Assembly (NCBI RefSeq): GCF_027923465.1 | Contig: NZ_BRLB01000001.1 | Location: 744,001-808,000, forward strand | Reading direction: 5' to 3' | DNA length: 64,000 nt | Source of the DNA: Vallitalea longa | GTDB taxonomy: Bacteria > Bacillota > Clostridia > Lachnospirales > Vallitaleaceae | Shown: in pieces, positions 16,514 to 25,213 of the stretch | Numbering within the stretch: position 1 is the stretch's first letter | Layout of the letters: each line of letters begins with the position of its first letter | Notes under the pieces: model-generated | What the model was told of the DNA's origin: nothing | Seen by the model: only the letters and a program-made list of their open reading frames with translations | Database searches by the model: none | Program-made: the position numbers and the translations under genes

Positions 16514-18865
16514 TTATTTAGTAGAATTATCTTCTAGATTAGTTATAAAATCATAGAGTAATTTTATTGCTTCTCCTCTTGATAGGTCTTCGGTAATATC
16601 AGTATCACTATCTATTATTTTATAATATCTAGCTAAGCCAACATACCCTTTATCATTTTCTAATGCATTTTCTTCATCTGCAAATATTTGTATGAAATTA
16701 GCTAATTCTTTATCTCCCATACCATTAATTATCCATTCTATCATATCCATTAATGATACTTTATGATTCTTGTTGAAATATTTTGCATTATCAATGATAT
16801 TCATTTCAACAGCATCAACCACATATCTATAATATTCATCGTCTTTGTCTATATCAACAAAACTAATTTCATCGTTTTTCATATAATTACGATTACCATC
16901 TGGAATATATCTATATTGTCTGTTGAGAGTTAATACAATCCATTTTATAGCATCCTTCTTAGTTAAAGTTGTATTAGGAGTAAATTCTTCATTTGTTTCT
17001 TTAATGAATCCCATTTTATTCATTAACTCAATTATTTGTTTATGCTCATAATCTTTTAGATCAGTAAATTCTTCTATCTCAACTGTATTTTTATATTCTT
17101 CACCACTATAATCAAGTAGTTTACCATCTTCCATATCAATATATGAGAAATTGAATGATTTTAATTTATAGATAAGTGCTAAATCTTTTAATGGTACAAT
17201 TATATCTTCATTCTCTTCTTTTTCTTTATCTTTTATTAAAACTAATTCTTTTAAAAAACCTACTTCATCATACAATATTTTACTAGCTTCTTCTTTAGTA
17301 ATCATATTCTTAGGTTTCTTAATTTCTATATTATTAAACCATTCAAATGAGAATCTTGTAAAATCCTGTTTCTCTGTATTATATGCTAATGTAAAACCAT
17401 TTCTATTATACTCTATACCATCTATGATTCTTGTACCCTTAACATAGATTACTTTACTATCTTCTTCATTTTCTTCAGTTTCAATAATATAATCTTTTTC
17501 AGTTATATCAGGGAACATTTTGTTAATAATATCTTCTGCTTGCTTTTCAATCTGATTACTATCTTTATCTGCATTTTCTTTCAGTCTATTTTCATATTGT
17601 GTATTGCTTATTTCACCTGCTGCAAGCATTGTTTTAGCTTTTGCTTCAAATTCCTCTTCTGTTATTTCTCCAGCTGCTAAAGCTAGTTTTAATCTATCTA
17701 ACCCATTATCAGAATTATTAGCATACTGATTGTAGCAATTGTAGTTAATATCTAATACATCACCTGAAACAGCATCTATAGTACCGTATAGATAAGTCTC
17801 TTCATTTTCATCTTCTAGGTTTATTGTCCAATATTTACCTTTGATTCCATTATACCAAGTTTGATAATTGCTATTTCTGACTTTGAGATTCTTAATATCT
17901 GTAAGTTTTGATATTTTTTCTTTAATTATCTTTTCAACTTTTTCCCTTGATATAGAACCTTTTTCTGGTACCATTTCTTCTCCATAACCAAATCCAGCTT
18001 CTTTATCGCAACAATTCTCATTATAATATAACCTATCATCATCATATGAATATAGATCCTCTATATCATAGAATTTCTTTGATACTGCATCTAGTAAACC
18101 AGAATTATCCATATCATAATAATAGATAGGTTTTAGAGTAAGTATATTTTTTTCTTCCTCATTATTATCTATTTCAATGTATTTTGACTTAAGATTATCT
18201 TCTTTCTCAAATATTTTTCTTGCTTCGTCCATGGATATTTTTTTATTATTTTTATTGTATTTACAATCATTCCATACCATCTTAAAACTAATTACTTTTC
18301 CAGTTATTCCTGATACATTGATGCTTATGTAATTACTTGTCAATATTTCATTATTCATTTTTCTTGCATAAACAAATAAGTAACTATCTCTGTCATAATG
18401 ACGATATACATCATTGACAATACTCATGTCTTCTAATTCCACTAACTCATCTTTTAATTCTGGATAATTATCATCAATATATTTTTGAGCAGTTTTTCTT
18501 ACTTGTTTCTTAGTCAATTTTAATACTCTTTTATTATTTCCTTCTGATTTTTCAAATGATAATATTTTCCCATTCTCAGCATCTGCACTTACCTGAACAA
18601 ATTTATCATTGGCTTCAAAAAACAAATTCCATACTCTTTTTTGATAAGTTTCGTCAGTTGATAAATCAGAATCATTCAACTCAAATTCTTTACTTAATTT
18701 TAATTCTTTCTTGACCTTATCAGATATATCTTCTATTTTATAGATACTACTATCTGATTTGTCTTCACTTGCTGATATTAACCCAATATCTTTCGCATAA
18801 ATGCCTTGTGACATAATGATGACACATAATGCAGTTATCATCATTCTTCTTAATATTTTACTCAT
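16514..18865 (-). CDS. Exported YcdB/YcdC-type protein with SHOCT-like insert and SLH-like C-terminus
   Basis: A 783-residue exported protein. A signal peptide (about 1-25, ending SQGIYA) is followed by repeated PepSY-like/YcdB-YcdC modules with the recurring pattern ADAENGKILSFEK, VSGITGKVISFK and DAVSGDVLDINY. At about 388-435 there are two tandem SHOCT-like units (LKLALAAGEITEEEFEAK and AAGEISNTQYENRL). The last 180 residues hold three degenerate SLH-like repeats (MGFIKETNEEFTPNTTLTKKDAIKWIV type), suggesting cell-wall attachment. The start at 18865 is chosen because AGGAGG lies 6 bases ahead. The gene has an ECF promoter and a paralogue directly upstream. Biochemical role unknown. Confidence 0.8.
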   Translation of the reverse strand: MSKILRRMMITALCVIIMSQGIYAKDIGLISASEDKSDSSIYKIEDISDKVKKELKLSKEFELNDSDLSTDETYQKRVWNLFFEANDKFVQVSADAENGKILSFEKSEGNNKRVLKLTKKQVRKTAQKYIDDNYPELKDELVELEDMSIVNDVYRHYDRDSYLFVYARKMNNEILTSNYISINVSGITGKVISFKMVWNDCKYNKNNKKISMDEARKIFEKEDNLKSKYIEIDNNEEEKNILTLKPIYYYDMDNSGLLDAVSKKFYDIEDLYSYDDDRLYYNENCCDKEAGFGYGEEMVPEKGSISREKVEKIIKEKISKLTDIKNLKVRNSNYQTWYNGIKGKYWTINLEDENEETYLYGTIDAVSGDVLDINYNCYNQYANNSDNGLDRLKLALAAGEITEEEFEAKAKTMLAAGEISNTQYENRLKENADKDSNQIEKQAEDIINKMFPDITEKDYIIETEENEEDSKVIYVKGTRIIDGIEYNRNGFTLAYNTEKQDFTRFSFEWFNNIEIKKPKNMITKEEASKILYDEVGFLKELVLIKDKEKEENEDIIVPLKDLALIYKLKSFNFSYIDMEDGKLLDYSGEEYKNTVEIEEFTDLKDYEHKQIIELMNKMGFIKETNEEFTPNTTLTKKDAIKWIVLTLNRQYRYIPDGNRNYMKNDEISFVDIDKDDEYYRYVVDAVEMNIIDNAKYFNKNHKVSLMDMIEWIINGMGDKELANFIQIFADEENALENDKGYVGLARYYKIIDSDTDITEDLSRGEAIKLLYDFITNLEDNSTK

Positions 18866-18930
18866 ATTCATCCTCCTTAGATTTGTTCATGATAGAAAAA
18901 TTAAACACGTAGAATTACTATCTTTACTTA

Positions 18931-18956
18931 GACGAAATCTAATGGTAAAAAGTTCC
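18931..18956 (-). promoter_or_regulatory. ECF-type promoter of the first YcdB/YcdC-SLH gene
   Basis: On the minus strand GGAAC (18952-18956), 17 bases, CGTC (18931-18934), followed by TAAG. It aligns over most of its length with the promoter of the paralogue at 21321-21346 and matches the general ECF sigma pattern. Confidence 0.75.
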
Positions 18957-19031
18957 ATGTTTATATAATATTTTTTCTAACAATATAATAATACCATAAC
19001 ATTGCTAGTTTTAGATATTTTTCAATGATAT

Positions 19032-21251
19032 TTATAGCTTTAGATATGTGCAATAACTATTATTATCTATAATTTTTATAAAATCATAAATTAATTTAAT
19101 TGCTTGTCCTCTTGTTAAATTCTCACTAAGGTTTGTTTCATTATTTATTATCTTATAATATTTAGCCAAAGCAACATACCCTTTGTTAATTTCTTTTATA
19201 CCTTCCTCATCAGCAAATAATGCTGTAGAAGTAGCTAATTTCTTTCCTCCCATACCATTGATAATTAATTTTATCATATCCATTAATGTTACTTCTTGAT
19301 CTTTATTTAATCTTTTAGTATTTTCTATTATATTCATTTTGACTGCATCAACCATGTATGTATAATAATCATCGTTTTCGTCCATATTGATAAAATCGAT
19401 TTCATTATTATTGATATTATTATGATTAGCATTCGGTAGTCTTTCACATTGACTTCCAATTGTTAATACAGTCCATTTTATGGCATCTTTTTTAGTTAAA
19501 ATTGCATCTGGTGAGAATTTTTCATTAGTCTCCTTAATGAATCCCATTTTATTCATCAATTTTATAGTTAGTTCATTTTCATTTCCTTTTATATCAGTAA
19601 AATTTTCTATTTCATGTGTATTCTTGTATTCTTTCCCATCTTCATCTAGAAGTTTTCCATTTTCCATATCAATATATGAAAATTCGTATGGATTCAATCT
19701 ATACACAAGCTTTAGATCTTTTGAAGGCACTCCTGTATTTTCTTTTTCTGTATCTAACAATTGTACTAGTTCTTTAGAAAAACCCACTTCTTTATAAAAT
19801 ATATCGCTAGCTTCTTCTTTAGTAATTTTATTTTGAAGATCTATAATATCTATCTGAAACCAGTCAAAATCAAAAATAGTAAAGGCATTTTTTCCTATAT
19901 CATATACCAAAATGAAACCATTTTTACCATACATCCTATCTTTTATTACTCTTGTACAATTAAAATGTATTTTATTACTCTCAAAACTTTCTTTAGTTTC
20001 TATAATATAATCTTTATCTGTTATTTTAGGAAACATTTTGCTTATAATATTTTGTGCTTGTTTTTTTATGTTAGTGATATCTATATCATTGTCTGTATTT
20101 GAACTATCTAATTCATCAGAAGCAATATAATGAATATTTGATACTTCTCCAGTAACTGCGTCTACTGTTGCATTTACATATAATTTATCATCTTTCGCAC
20201 TTATAACCCAGTATTTCCCTTTAATTCCATTATATTTGTCATTATAATTTATACTATCAATATTAAGACTTTTGATATTAGTTAGATATTTTATTTTATC
20301 TAAAATTATTTGCTCTACTTTTTCTTTTGATATTGTACCTTTCTCAGGTAATATCTCTTCTTCATCAATTACACCTCCAAAAGCTATATACTCTTCATCA
20401 TCTTCATAGATTAATTCGTAAAATTCTGAATATAAATCTCCTAAGTAATAAAATTCTTTTGATACTGCATCTATAAAATTTGTACTATTCATATTATAAT
20501 AATAAACTGGTTTTAAAGTAACTTTATTATCTTCTTCTTTTTCTGTATCATTTACTTCTATATATTCTGTTTCTATACTATTTGTTTTTTTAAATGTTTC
20601 CAAAACTTCTTCTTGTGAAATTTCTTTATTGTCTTTAGTATAATTATAATCATCCCAGTACTTTTCAAACATAATAATTTCTCCAGTTATTCCAGATATA
20701 ATGACACTTATGTAATTACTTATTAATATTTCATTATTTATCTTTCTTGCATACATGACGGAATAATTTTCTCTATCGCAATCAATATCAACTTTCCGTA
20801 AAATATTACTTATATTTATTTCAGTTAACTGATTTTTCAAATCTGGATAATTGTCATCAATATATTGTTGAGATATTTTTCTAACTTGTTCTCTCGTTAT
20901 TTTTACTACTTTAGATTCTGATTCTCCAAATTTTTCAAACCTAATTACTCTTCCAGTTTCAGCATCTGCTATTACTTCAATTGACTTGTCTTCACAATAA
21001 AATGTTAGTTTCCATACATTTTTGTGAAAATAAGTATCATTAGTTATTAGATCAAAATAATTTAATTTATAGTCATCACTTATATTGATTTCTTCTTTGA
21101 CCATATTACAAATATCTTCTTCACGAATGCTGTTCTCTGTTTCCGGACTTAATGTTATTAGGTCCACATCATTAGCATAGATACCTTGTGACATCATGAT
21201 AATACATATTGTAACGGTTATTATTTTCTTTAGTGTTTTTTTCATATTCAT
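19032..21251 (-). CDS. Exported YcdB/YcdC-type protein with SLH-like C-terminus (paralogue)
   Basis: A 739-residue paralogue of the adjacent downstream gene. The signal peptide (ending SQGIYA) is almost the same. The YcdB/YcdC-like modules (ADAETGRVIRFEKFG, ISGITGEIIMFEK, DAVTGEVSNIHY) and the SLH-like end (about 550-735, MGFIKETNEKFSPDAILTKKDAIKW) align throughout, but the SHOCT-like insert of the other copy is missing. The start at 21251 has GGAG 7 bases ahead. It has its own ECF promoter, so both copies probably answer to the same sigma factor. The chain ends in a short tail, SYCTYLKL, not found in the other copy. Confidence 0.8.
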   Translation of the reverse strand: MNMKKTLKKIITVTICIIMMSQGIYANDVDLITLSPETENSIREEDICNMVKEEINISDDYKLNYFDLITNDTYFHKNVWKLTFYCEDKSIEVIADAETGRVIRFEKFGESESKVVKITREQVRKISQQYIDDNYPDLKNQLTEINISNILRKVDIDCDRENYSVMYARKINNEILISNYISVIISGITGEIIMFEKYWDDYNYTKDNKEISQEEVLETFKKTNSIETEYIEVNDTEKEEDNKVTLKPVYYYNMNSTNFIDAVSKEFYYLGDLYSEFYELIYEDDEEYIAFGGVIDEEEILPEKGTISKEKVEQIILDKIKYLTNIKSLNIDSINYNDKYNGIKGKYWVISAKDDKLYVNATVDAVTGEVSNIHYIASDELDSSNTDNDIDITNIKKQAQNIISKMFPKITDKDYIIETKESFESNKIHFNCTRVIKDRMYGKNGFILVYDIGKNAFTIFDFDWFQIDIIDLQNKITKEEASDIFYKEVGFSKELVQLLDTEKENTGVPSKDLKLVYRLNPYEFSYIDMENGKLLDEDGKEYKNTHEIENFTDIKGNENELTIKLMNKMGFIKETNEKFSPDAILTKKDAIKWTVLTIGSQCERLPNANHNNINNNEIDFINMDENDDYYTYMVDAVKMNIIENTKRLNKDQEVTLMDMIKLIINGMGGKKLATSTALFADEEGIKEINKGYVALAKYYKIINNETNLSENLTRGQAIKLIYDFIKIIDNNSYCTYLKL

Positions 21252-21320
21252 TCTCATACTCCTTCTTCTCCTCGTAAATTATAATATTAATTAAAAAAAC
21301 GTAAATATACATATTTATTA

Positions 21321-21346
21321 GACGAAACATATTTTTTAAAAGTTCC
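21321..21346 (-). promoter_or_regulatory. ECF-type promoter of the second YcdB/YcdC-SLH gene
   Basis: On the minus strand GGAAC (21342-21346), 17 bases, CGTC (21321-21324), then TAAT. Spacing and core are identical to those of the promoter at 18931-18956. Confidence 0.75.
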
Positions 21347-21537
21347 CTATTATATTTTATTTTTCTAATAATATTTATATATAAATACATTTTTGTGCTT
21401 TTTATTACAGATTATGTCATTAGTTAATATAAATTATTGTATATTTAAAATGGTTTAAGTTCTATTTACAATAAATCTTACAAAATTATTATAGTATGCT
21501 TCTTATATTATAATATAATTAGGAATCAAGGTGAAAT

Positions 21538-21663
21538 ATGGATGAATAAAGTTATGAACCTCGTGTGAATTTGGATGAAATATTAGAACAGGAGGTGTTC
21601 ATTACCGGTTTGAATATTAATACTATCAATGAACTAAAAAAAATAAATGATCTATATATGTAA
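21538..21663 (+). pseudogene. Small reading frame interrupted by a stop at codon 4
   Basis: An AAGGTGA ribosome site precedes ATG GAT GAA TAA; after this stop the same frame stays open for 37 codons to a TAA at 21661. The downstream peptide (VNLDEILEQEVFITGLNINT, then INELKKINDLYM) has protein-like composition with regular Leu/Ile spacing. It may be a small gene broken by a nonsense change, or a coincidence. No family is recognised. Confidence 0.35.
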
Positions 21664-21730
21664 TCAACTATGAATAAATATTAAGATATGAGTATGGTAT
21701 TTTCATAGCTCTTTCTATATTCATACTAAT

Positions 21731-21761
21731 AAGAAAAAGCCATATGAAAATTATTCATATG
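21731..21761 (-). terminator. Terminator after the FtsH-like gene
   Basis: CATATGAA (21741-21748) and TTCATATG (21754-21761) form an 8-bp stem followed on the minus strand by GCTTTTTCTT, 45 bases after the stop codon at 21806. Confidence 0.7.
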
Positions 21762-21805
21762 ACTGATGTTACTTTTACTTATTATATTTTAATAACATTA
21801 TTGGT

Positions 21806-23527
21806 CTAAGCACAAATCTCATCTATATCATTGTTGTTGATTGTTTCTTTTTCAATAAGCATATGGGCGATTTTATTAAGATAATCAATATTGTTTTTTA
21901 AGATATCCAAAGCGCTGTCATAAGCCTTTTTTATTTCATTTCTACATTGATTAACAATCGATGTATCATTCATATCTGCTGACTCAAAATTAAATAAACC
22001 AAAATCTTCATCCATACCATATTTGACAATATAATCTTTTATAAGGTTTGAAGCTTTTTTGATATCATTACTTGCTCCTGTCGTTACACCATCAGACCCG
22101 AAAATAATTTCTTCAGATGCTCGTCCTGCAAGAAGTACTTTTATATTACTAATAATCTCTTTTTTGGTATTGTACATCTTATCCTTAGGAATATTCATAC
22201 TAAAGCCACCTGCACCTTTAGTACTTGGTATAATTGTAACTTTTGATATGATATTATCAGGTAGTAGTAATTTTGTCATAAGAGCATGCCCTGCTTCATG
22301 ATAAGCTGTTATTTGTTTATCTTTAAATGTTATGCCACTTCTATCTTTCTTCTGAGCACCAGCAATAACAGTATAAAAAGCTTTGTCTATATGCTCTTTT
22401 TTTATAACCCTTTGATTTTCATTTGCTGTTATGATAGCTGCCTCGTTCATAAGATTTTCTAGCATAGCTCCACTGAAATAGACTGTATCTTTTGCTATAT
22501 AATCAACATCTACTGTATCATGCAATGGCTTATTCTTAACATGCAGGGATATTATAGCTCGTCTAGCATTGTAATCCGGTAATCCTATTTCAATCTGTCT
22601 ATCGAATCTACCTGGTCTAAGCAATGCAGGGTCAAGGGTGTCTATACGATTAGTCGCCGCGATAACAACTATTCCCTCATTATCATTAAAACCTGACATC
22701 TCTGTTAGTAATGCGTTCAATGTTTGATCTCTTTCATCATTACTAGCTGTAGCTTTACCTGCTCTTGTTTTACCAATTGCATCTATCTCATCTATAAAAA
22801 TAACTGCTTTTTCTGTCTTTTTTGCTTTTTTGAATAGTTGTCTTATCCTACTGGCACCAACCCCTACATACATTTGTATAAAATCAGAACCACTTACTGC
22901 ATAATAAGGTACATCTGCTTCTCCAGCAACTGCTTTTGCCATAAGTGTTTTACCTGTTCCAGGTGGACCATATAATAATACACCTCTTGGCATTCTAGCT
23001 CCCATTTCAGCATATTTTTCAGGGGTTTTAATAAAATCTATAATATCTTTCACTAAATCTTTAGCTTCGTCGTTACCAGCCACATTACTGAAATTCACTA
23101 TATTGTTATTGCTTATTTTATTTTTATTTGCATCTACAATAACCTGCTTGTTATTATTGGAACCTTTTCTTATATACCAGAAAACACCGAATAAAAGCAA
23201 TCCAATACCTACAGTCTGAAAAGTTTTTTGTAGCATATTACTGCTTCCTGTTCCTATTTTTACATCTTGTAGTAGCAAATATTCTTTAAAATCGTCTTTA
23301 AGAGGATTGGGAACTTTATATTGTGTTTTTCCATCGTTTTTTAATGTAACATATAATGTATTATCGTCAATTATCTTTACTTCACTAACTGAACTACCTT
23401 CTATGTTATTGATGAATTCATTATATGTCATATCTTCATAATCTTTTTTTGTTAAAAACCAGGTAGTTACAGCTACTATAATAGTAATAATACTAACAGC
23501 GATAATCATTAACTTTTTGTTTTTCAA
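21806..23527 (-). CDS. ftsH: FtsH-like ATP-dependent zinc metalloprotease
   Basis: About 573 residues, shorter than standard FtsH (610-650). Two membrane segments (about 8-28 and 105-122) flank a 75-residue extracytoplasmic loop. The AAA domain has Walker A GPPGTGKT, Walker B VIFIDEID and the second region of homology ATNRIDTLDPALLRPGRFDR. The protease has AYHEAGHAL (zinc-binding HExxH). It degrades membrane and short-lived cytosolic proteins. A TTG at 23527, 6 bases after GGGGTG, is preferred over the GTG at 23536 that overlaps that site. The C-terminus is brief, and it stands alone with none of the usual hpt/tilS neighbours, so it may be an accessory copy. Confidence 0.9.
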   Translation of the reverse strand: MKNKKLMIIAVSIITIIVAVTTWFLTKKDYEDMTYNEFINNIEGSSVSEVKIIDDNTLYVTLKNDGKTQYKVPNPLKDDFKEYLLLQDVKIGTGSSNMLQKTFQTVGIGLLLFGVFWYIRKGSNNNKQVIVDANKNKISNNNIVNFSNVAGNDEAKDLVKDIIDFIKTPEKYAEMGARMPRGVLLYGPPGTGKTLMAKAVAGEADVPYYAVSGSDFIQMYVGVGASRIRQLFKKAKKTEKAVIFIDEIDAIGKTRAGKATASNDERDQTLNALLTEMSGFNDNEGIVVIAATNRIDTLDPALLRPGRFDRQIEIGLPDYNARRAIISLHVKNKPLHDTVDVDYIAKDTVYFSGAMLENLMNEAAIITANENQRVIKKEHIDKAFYTVIAGAQKKDRSGITFKDKQITAYHEAGHALMTKLLLPDNIISKVTIIPSTKGAGGFSMNIPKDKMYNTKKEIISNIKVLLAGRASEEIIFGSDGVTTGASNDIKKASNLIKDYIVKYGMDEDFGLFNFESADMNDTSIVNQCRNEIKKAYDSALDILKNNIDYLNKIAHMLIEKETINNNDIDEICA

Positions 23528-23759
23528 TTCTTTCACCCCTAGTTTACATAATATAATAATTATACACTTTTTCAGTATAATAATCCATTATAAGTATTTA
23601 GAAATACTGTATATTGTTGGATATAGATATATTATATAATTCACATATTATAACAATATATTTCTTGGTCAATAAAAAGAAATTAATTAATATTTACCAA
23701 GATACATTTCATTTATGTAAACTAGACGAGCAAGTTATATTTATAACCTAAAAATTATA

Positions 23760-24773
23760 TTAAATAGATTTGACTGAATCTCTAATAATTATTTCTGATG
23801 GTATACTAATCTTGGATATACCATTTTCTCTACATTCTGCTTCCACTACTTTTCTCACCATCAATTCTCCAGCTTTTTTGCCAATCAATACCGAATTTTG
23901 AGATATTATAGTTAATCTTGGTTCCACTAATTCAGGTATATTAATATCTCCAAAAGATACTAAGGATATATCATCAGGTATCTTGAGATTCATTTCTTTT
24001 AATGCAATCATTGCACCTTCAGCCATATCATTATTGGCTGCAAATAAAGCTGTTGGTAGATTGCTCATATTTTTTTGCAACATCAACTTAACCTCTTCAT
24101 ATGCTTTTTTTCTATCATAATAACCATTTACTACATATGATTCTTCTAAAGGAATATCATGATCTTCTAATGCATGAAGGAATCCATTATAACGCTCTTT
24201 TGCAGTACTTACACCCATAAACCCATTAATAGCACCAATACGTCTATGTCCTTGGTCTATAACATAAGAAATAAGCTTATATGTGGCATTAAAATTATCC
24301 TCAACGACAATATCTGTCTCCAGATCTTTTATGCTTGTATCAATCAAAATGATATTCATACCTTGATTAATAAATTTTTTTAGTTTATCGCTCTGTTGGG
24401 TACTTGAAGCTAATAAAACAAAATCAACTCTTTTATCATTAAGTGCATTGAGAAGTTTTAATTCCTTTTCCGTATTTTCATCTGTGCTACAAAAAATGAG
24501 GCTATAACCTAAAGGACTGATAACACTTTCTACACCTCTAGCTATATCCATAAAATAATTATTAGATATATCCGGAACTACCATCCCTACCATATACGTT
24601 TTATTGCATTTAAGGCTTCTTGCAATTGAGTTAGGTCTATATCCTAATTCTTTTATCGTTTCCACAACCTTTTTTCTGGCTTTTTCACTAACTGGATAGT
24701 TTCCGTTAATAACTCTTGAAACTGTTGCAGTGGACACATCTGCTTTTTCCGCTACTTGTTTTATAGTAACCAT
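23760..24773 (-). CDS. LacI-family transcriptional regulator
   Basis: A 337-residue regulator. The first 20 residues are the LacI helix-turn-helix (TIKQVAEKADVSTATVSRVI), with the hinge helix NSIARSLK near residue 52, and the rest is the periplasmic-binding-like ligand domain (MVGMVVPDISNNYFMDIARG; AANNDMAEGAMIALKEM; SLVSFGDINIPELVEPRLT). The ligand is probably a sugar. A palindromic site centred on CG overlaps its own promoter region, so autoregulation is likely. It sits next to the polysaccharide module but is separated from it by two strong hairpins, so it forms its own unit. Confidence 0.92.
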   Translation of the reverse strand: MVTIKQVAEKADVSTATVSRVINGNYPVSEKARKKVVETIKELGYRPNSIARSLKCNKTYMVGMVVPDISNNYFMDIARGVESVISPLGYSLIFCSTDENTEKELKLLNALNDKRVDFVLLASSTQQSDKLKKFINQGMNIILIDTSIKDLETDIVVEDNFNATYKLISYVIDQGHRRIGAINGFMGVSTAKERYNGFLHALEDHDIPLEESYVVNGYYDRKKAYEEVKLMLQKNMSNLPTALFAANNDMAEGAMIALKEMNLKIPDDISLVSFGDINIPELVEPRLTIISQNSVLIGKKAGELMVRKVVEAECRENGISKISIPSEIIIRDSVKSI

Positions 24774-24810
24774 ATTATCATCCTATCATTTTATTACTGT
24801 AGATTCTTAA

Positions 24811-24826
24811 TGGTAATCGTTTACTA
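24811..24826 (-). promoter_or_regulatory. Probable LacI-type operator
   Basis: GTAATCGTTTAC (24813-24824) is nearly palindromic around a central CG, the usual LacI-family operator layout, and lies just downstream of the promoter of the LacI gene. Confidence 0.6.
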
Positions 24827-24827
24827 C

Positions 24828-24856
24828 ATTATATAAAAAATTTTTATATTCATCAA
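24828..24856 (-). promoter_or_regulatory. Sigma-A promoter of the LacI-family gene
   Basis: On the minus strand TTGATG (24851-24856), a 17-base spacer and TATAAT (24828-24833). Confidence 0.7.
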
Positions 24857-24914
24857 GTACAAATCCTATTATGTACAATAGCTTTTTCATATATAGTATT
24901 TATATGTAAAGATA

Positions 24915-24957
24915 AAGTCGATATTGAAGAAATATACTACTACTTCAATATCGACTT
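24915..24957. terminator. 15-bp perfect hairpin
   Basis: AAGTCGATATTGAAG and CTTCAATATCGACTT are perfectly complementary over a 13-base loop. There is no clear T-tract. It lies between the end of the sugar operon and the LacI promoter and may back up the terminator at 24994-25038. Confidence 0.5.
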
Positions 24958-24993
24958 CATGGATGTATAGTGGAAATTTTTATCTCCAGGTAT

Positions 24994-25038
24994 ATAATTC
25001 AAGCATCTTACCTTATAAAAGTAAGATGCTTGAATTAT
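24994..25038 (-). terminator. 18-bp perfect hairpin ending polysaccharide module 1
   Basis: Bases 24994-25011 (ATAATTCAAGCATCTTAC) are exactly complementary to 25021-25038 over a 9-base loop. It is downstream of the GH2 gene and the decayed oxidoreductase fragment, whose stop codon falls inside the stem. The flanks are AT-rich without a strict T-run. Confidence 0.65.
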
Positions 25039-25202
25039 AATCTCTCTACAGTATTGTTGATACCATCATGAACTTCAATCACATTCTTATCCATGTTACC
25101 TCTAACGAAACTATGTGACTGATGAATATATCCAACATACTCATTATGCATAATAGTCATTAATTTTCCTATTCTTCCACTATCAATGATCTTTTTAATA
25201 TC
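25035..25202 (-). pseudogene. Remnant of a Gfo/Idh/MocA-family oxidoreductase
   Basis: Immediately after the GH2 stop codon, in one frame without any start codon near its beginning, the minus strand encodes DIKKIIDSGRIGKLMTIMHN then EYVGYIHQSHSFVRGN. This closely matches the central part of Gfo/Idh/MocA NAD(P)-dependent sugar dehydrogenases (the 'IDSGxIGxxxxIxHxExVGYxHxAHSFVRGNW' region). The match stops after about 36 residues, followed by 18 unrelated codons and a stop, so both ends of the gene have been lost. It suggests that the operon once ended in a sugar dehydrogenase. Confidence 0.65.
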
Positions 25203-25213
25203 CCCTTGCTAAC

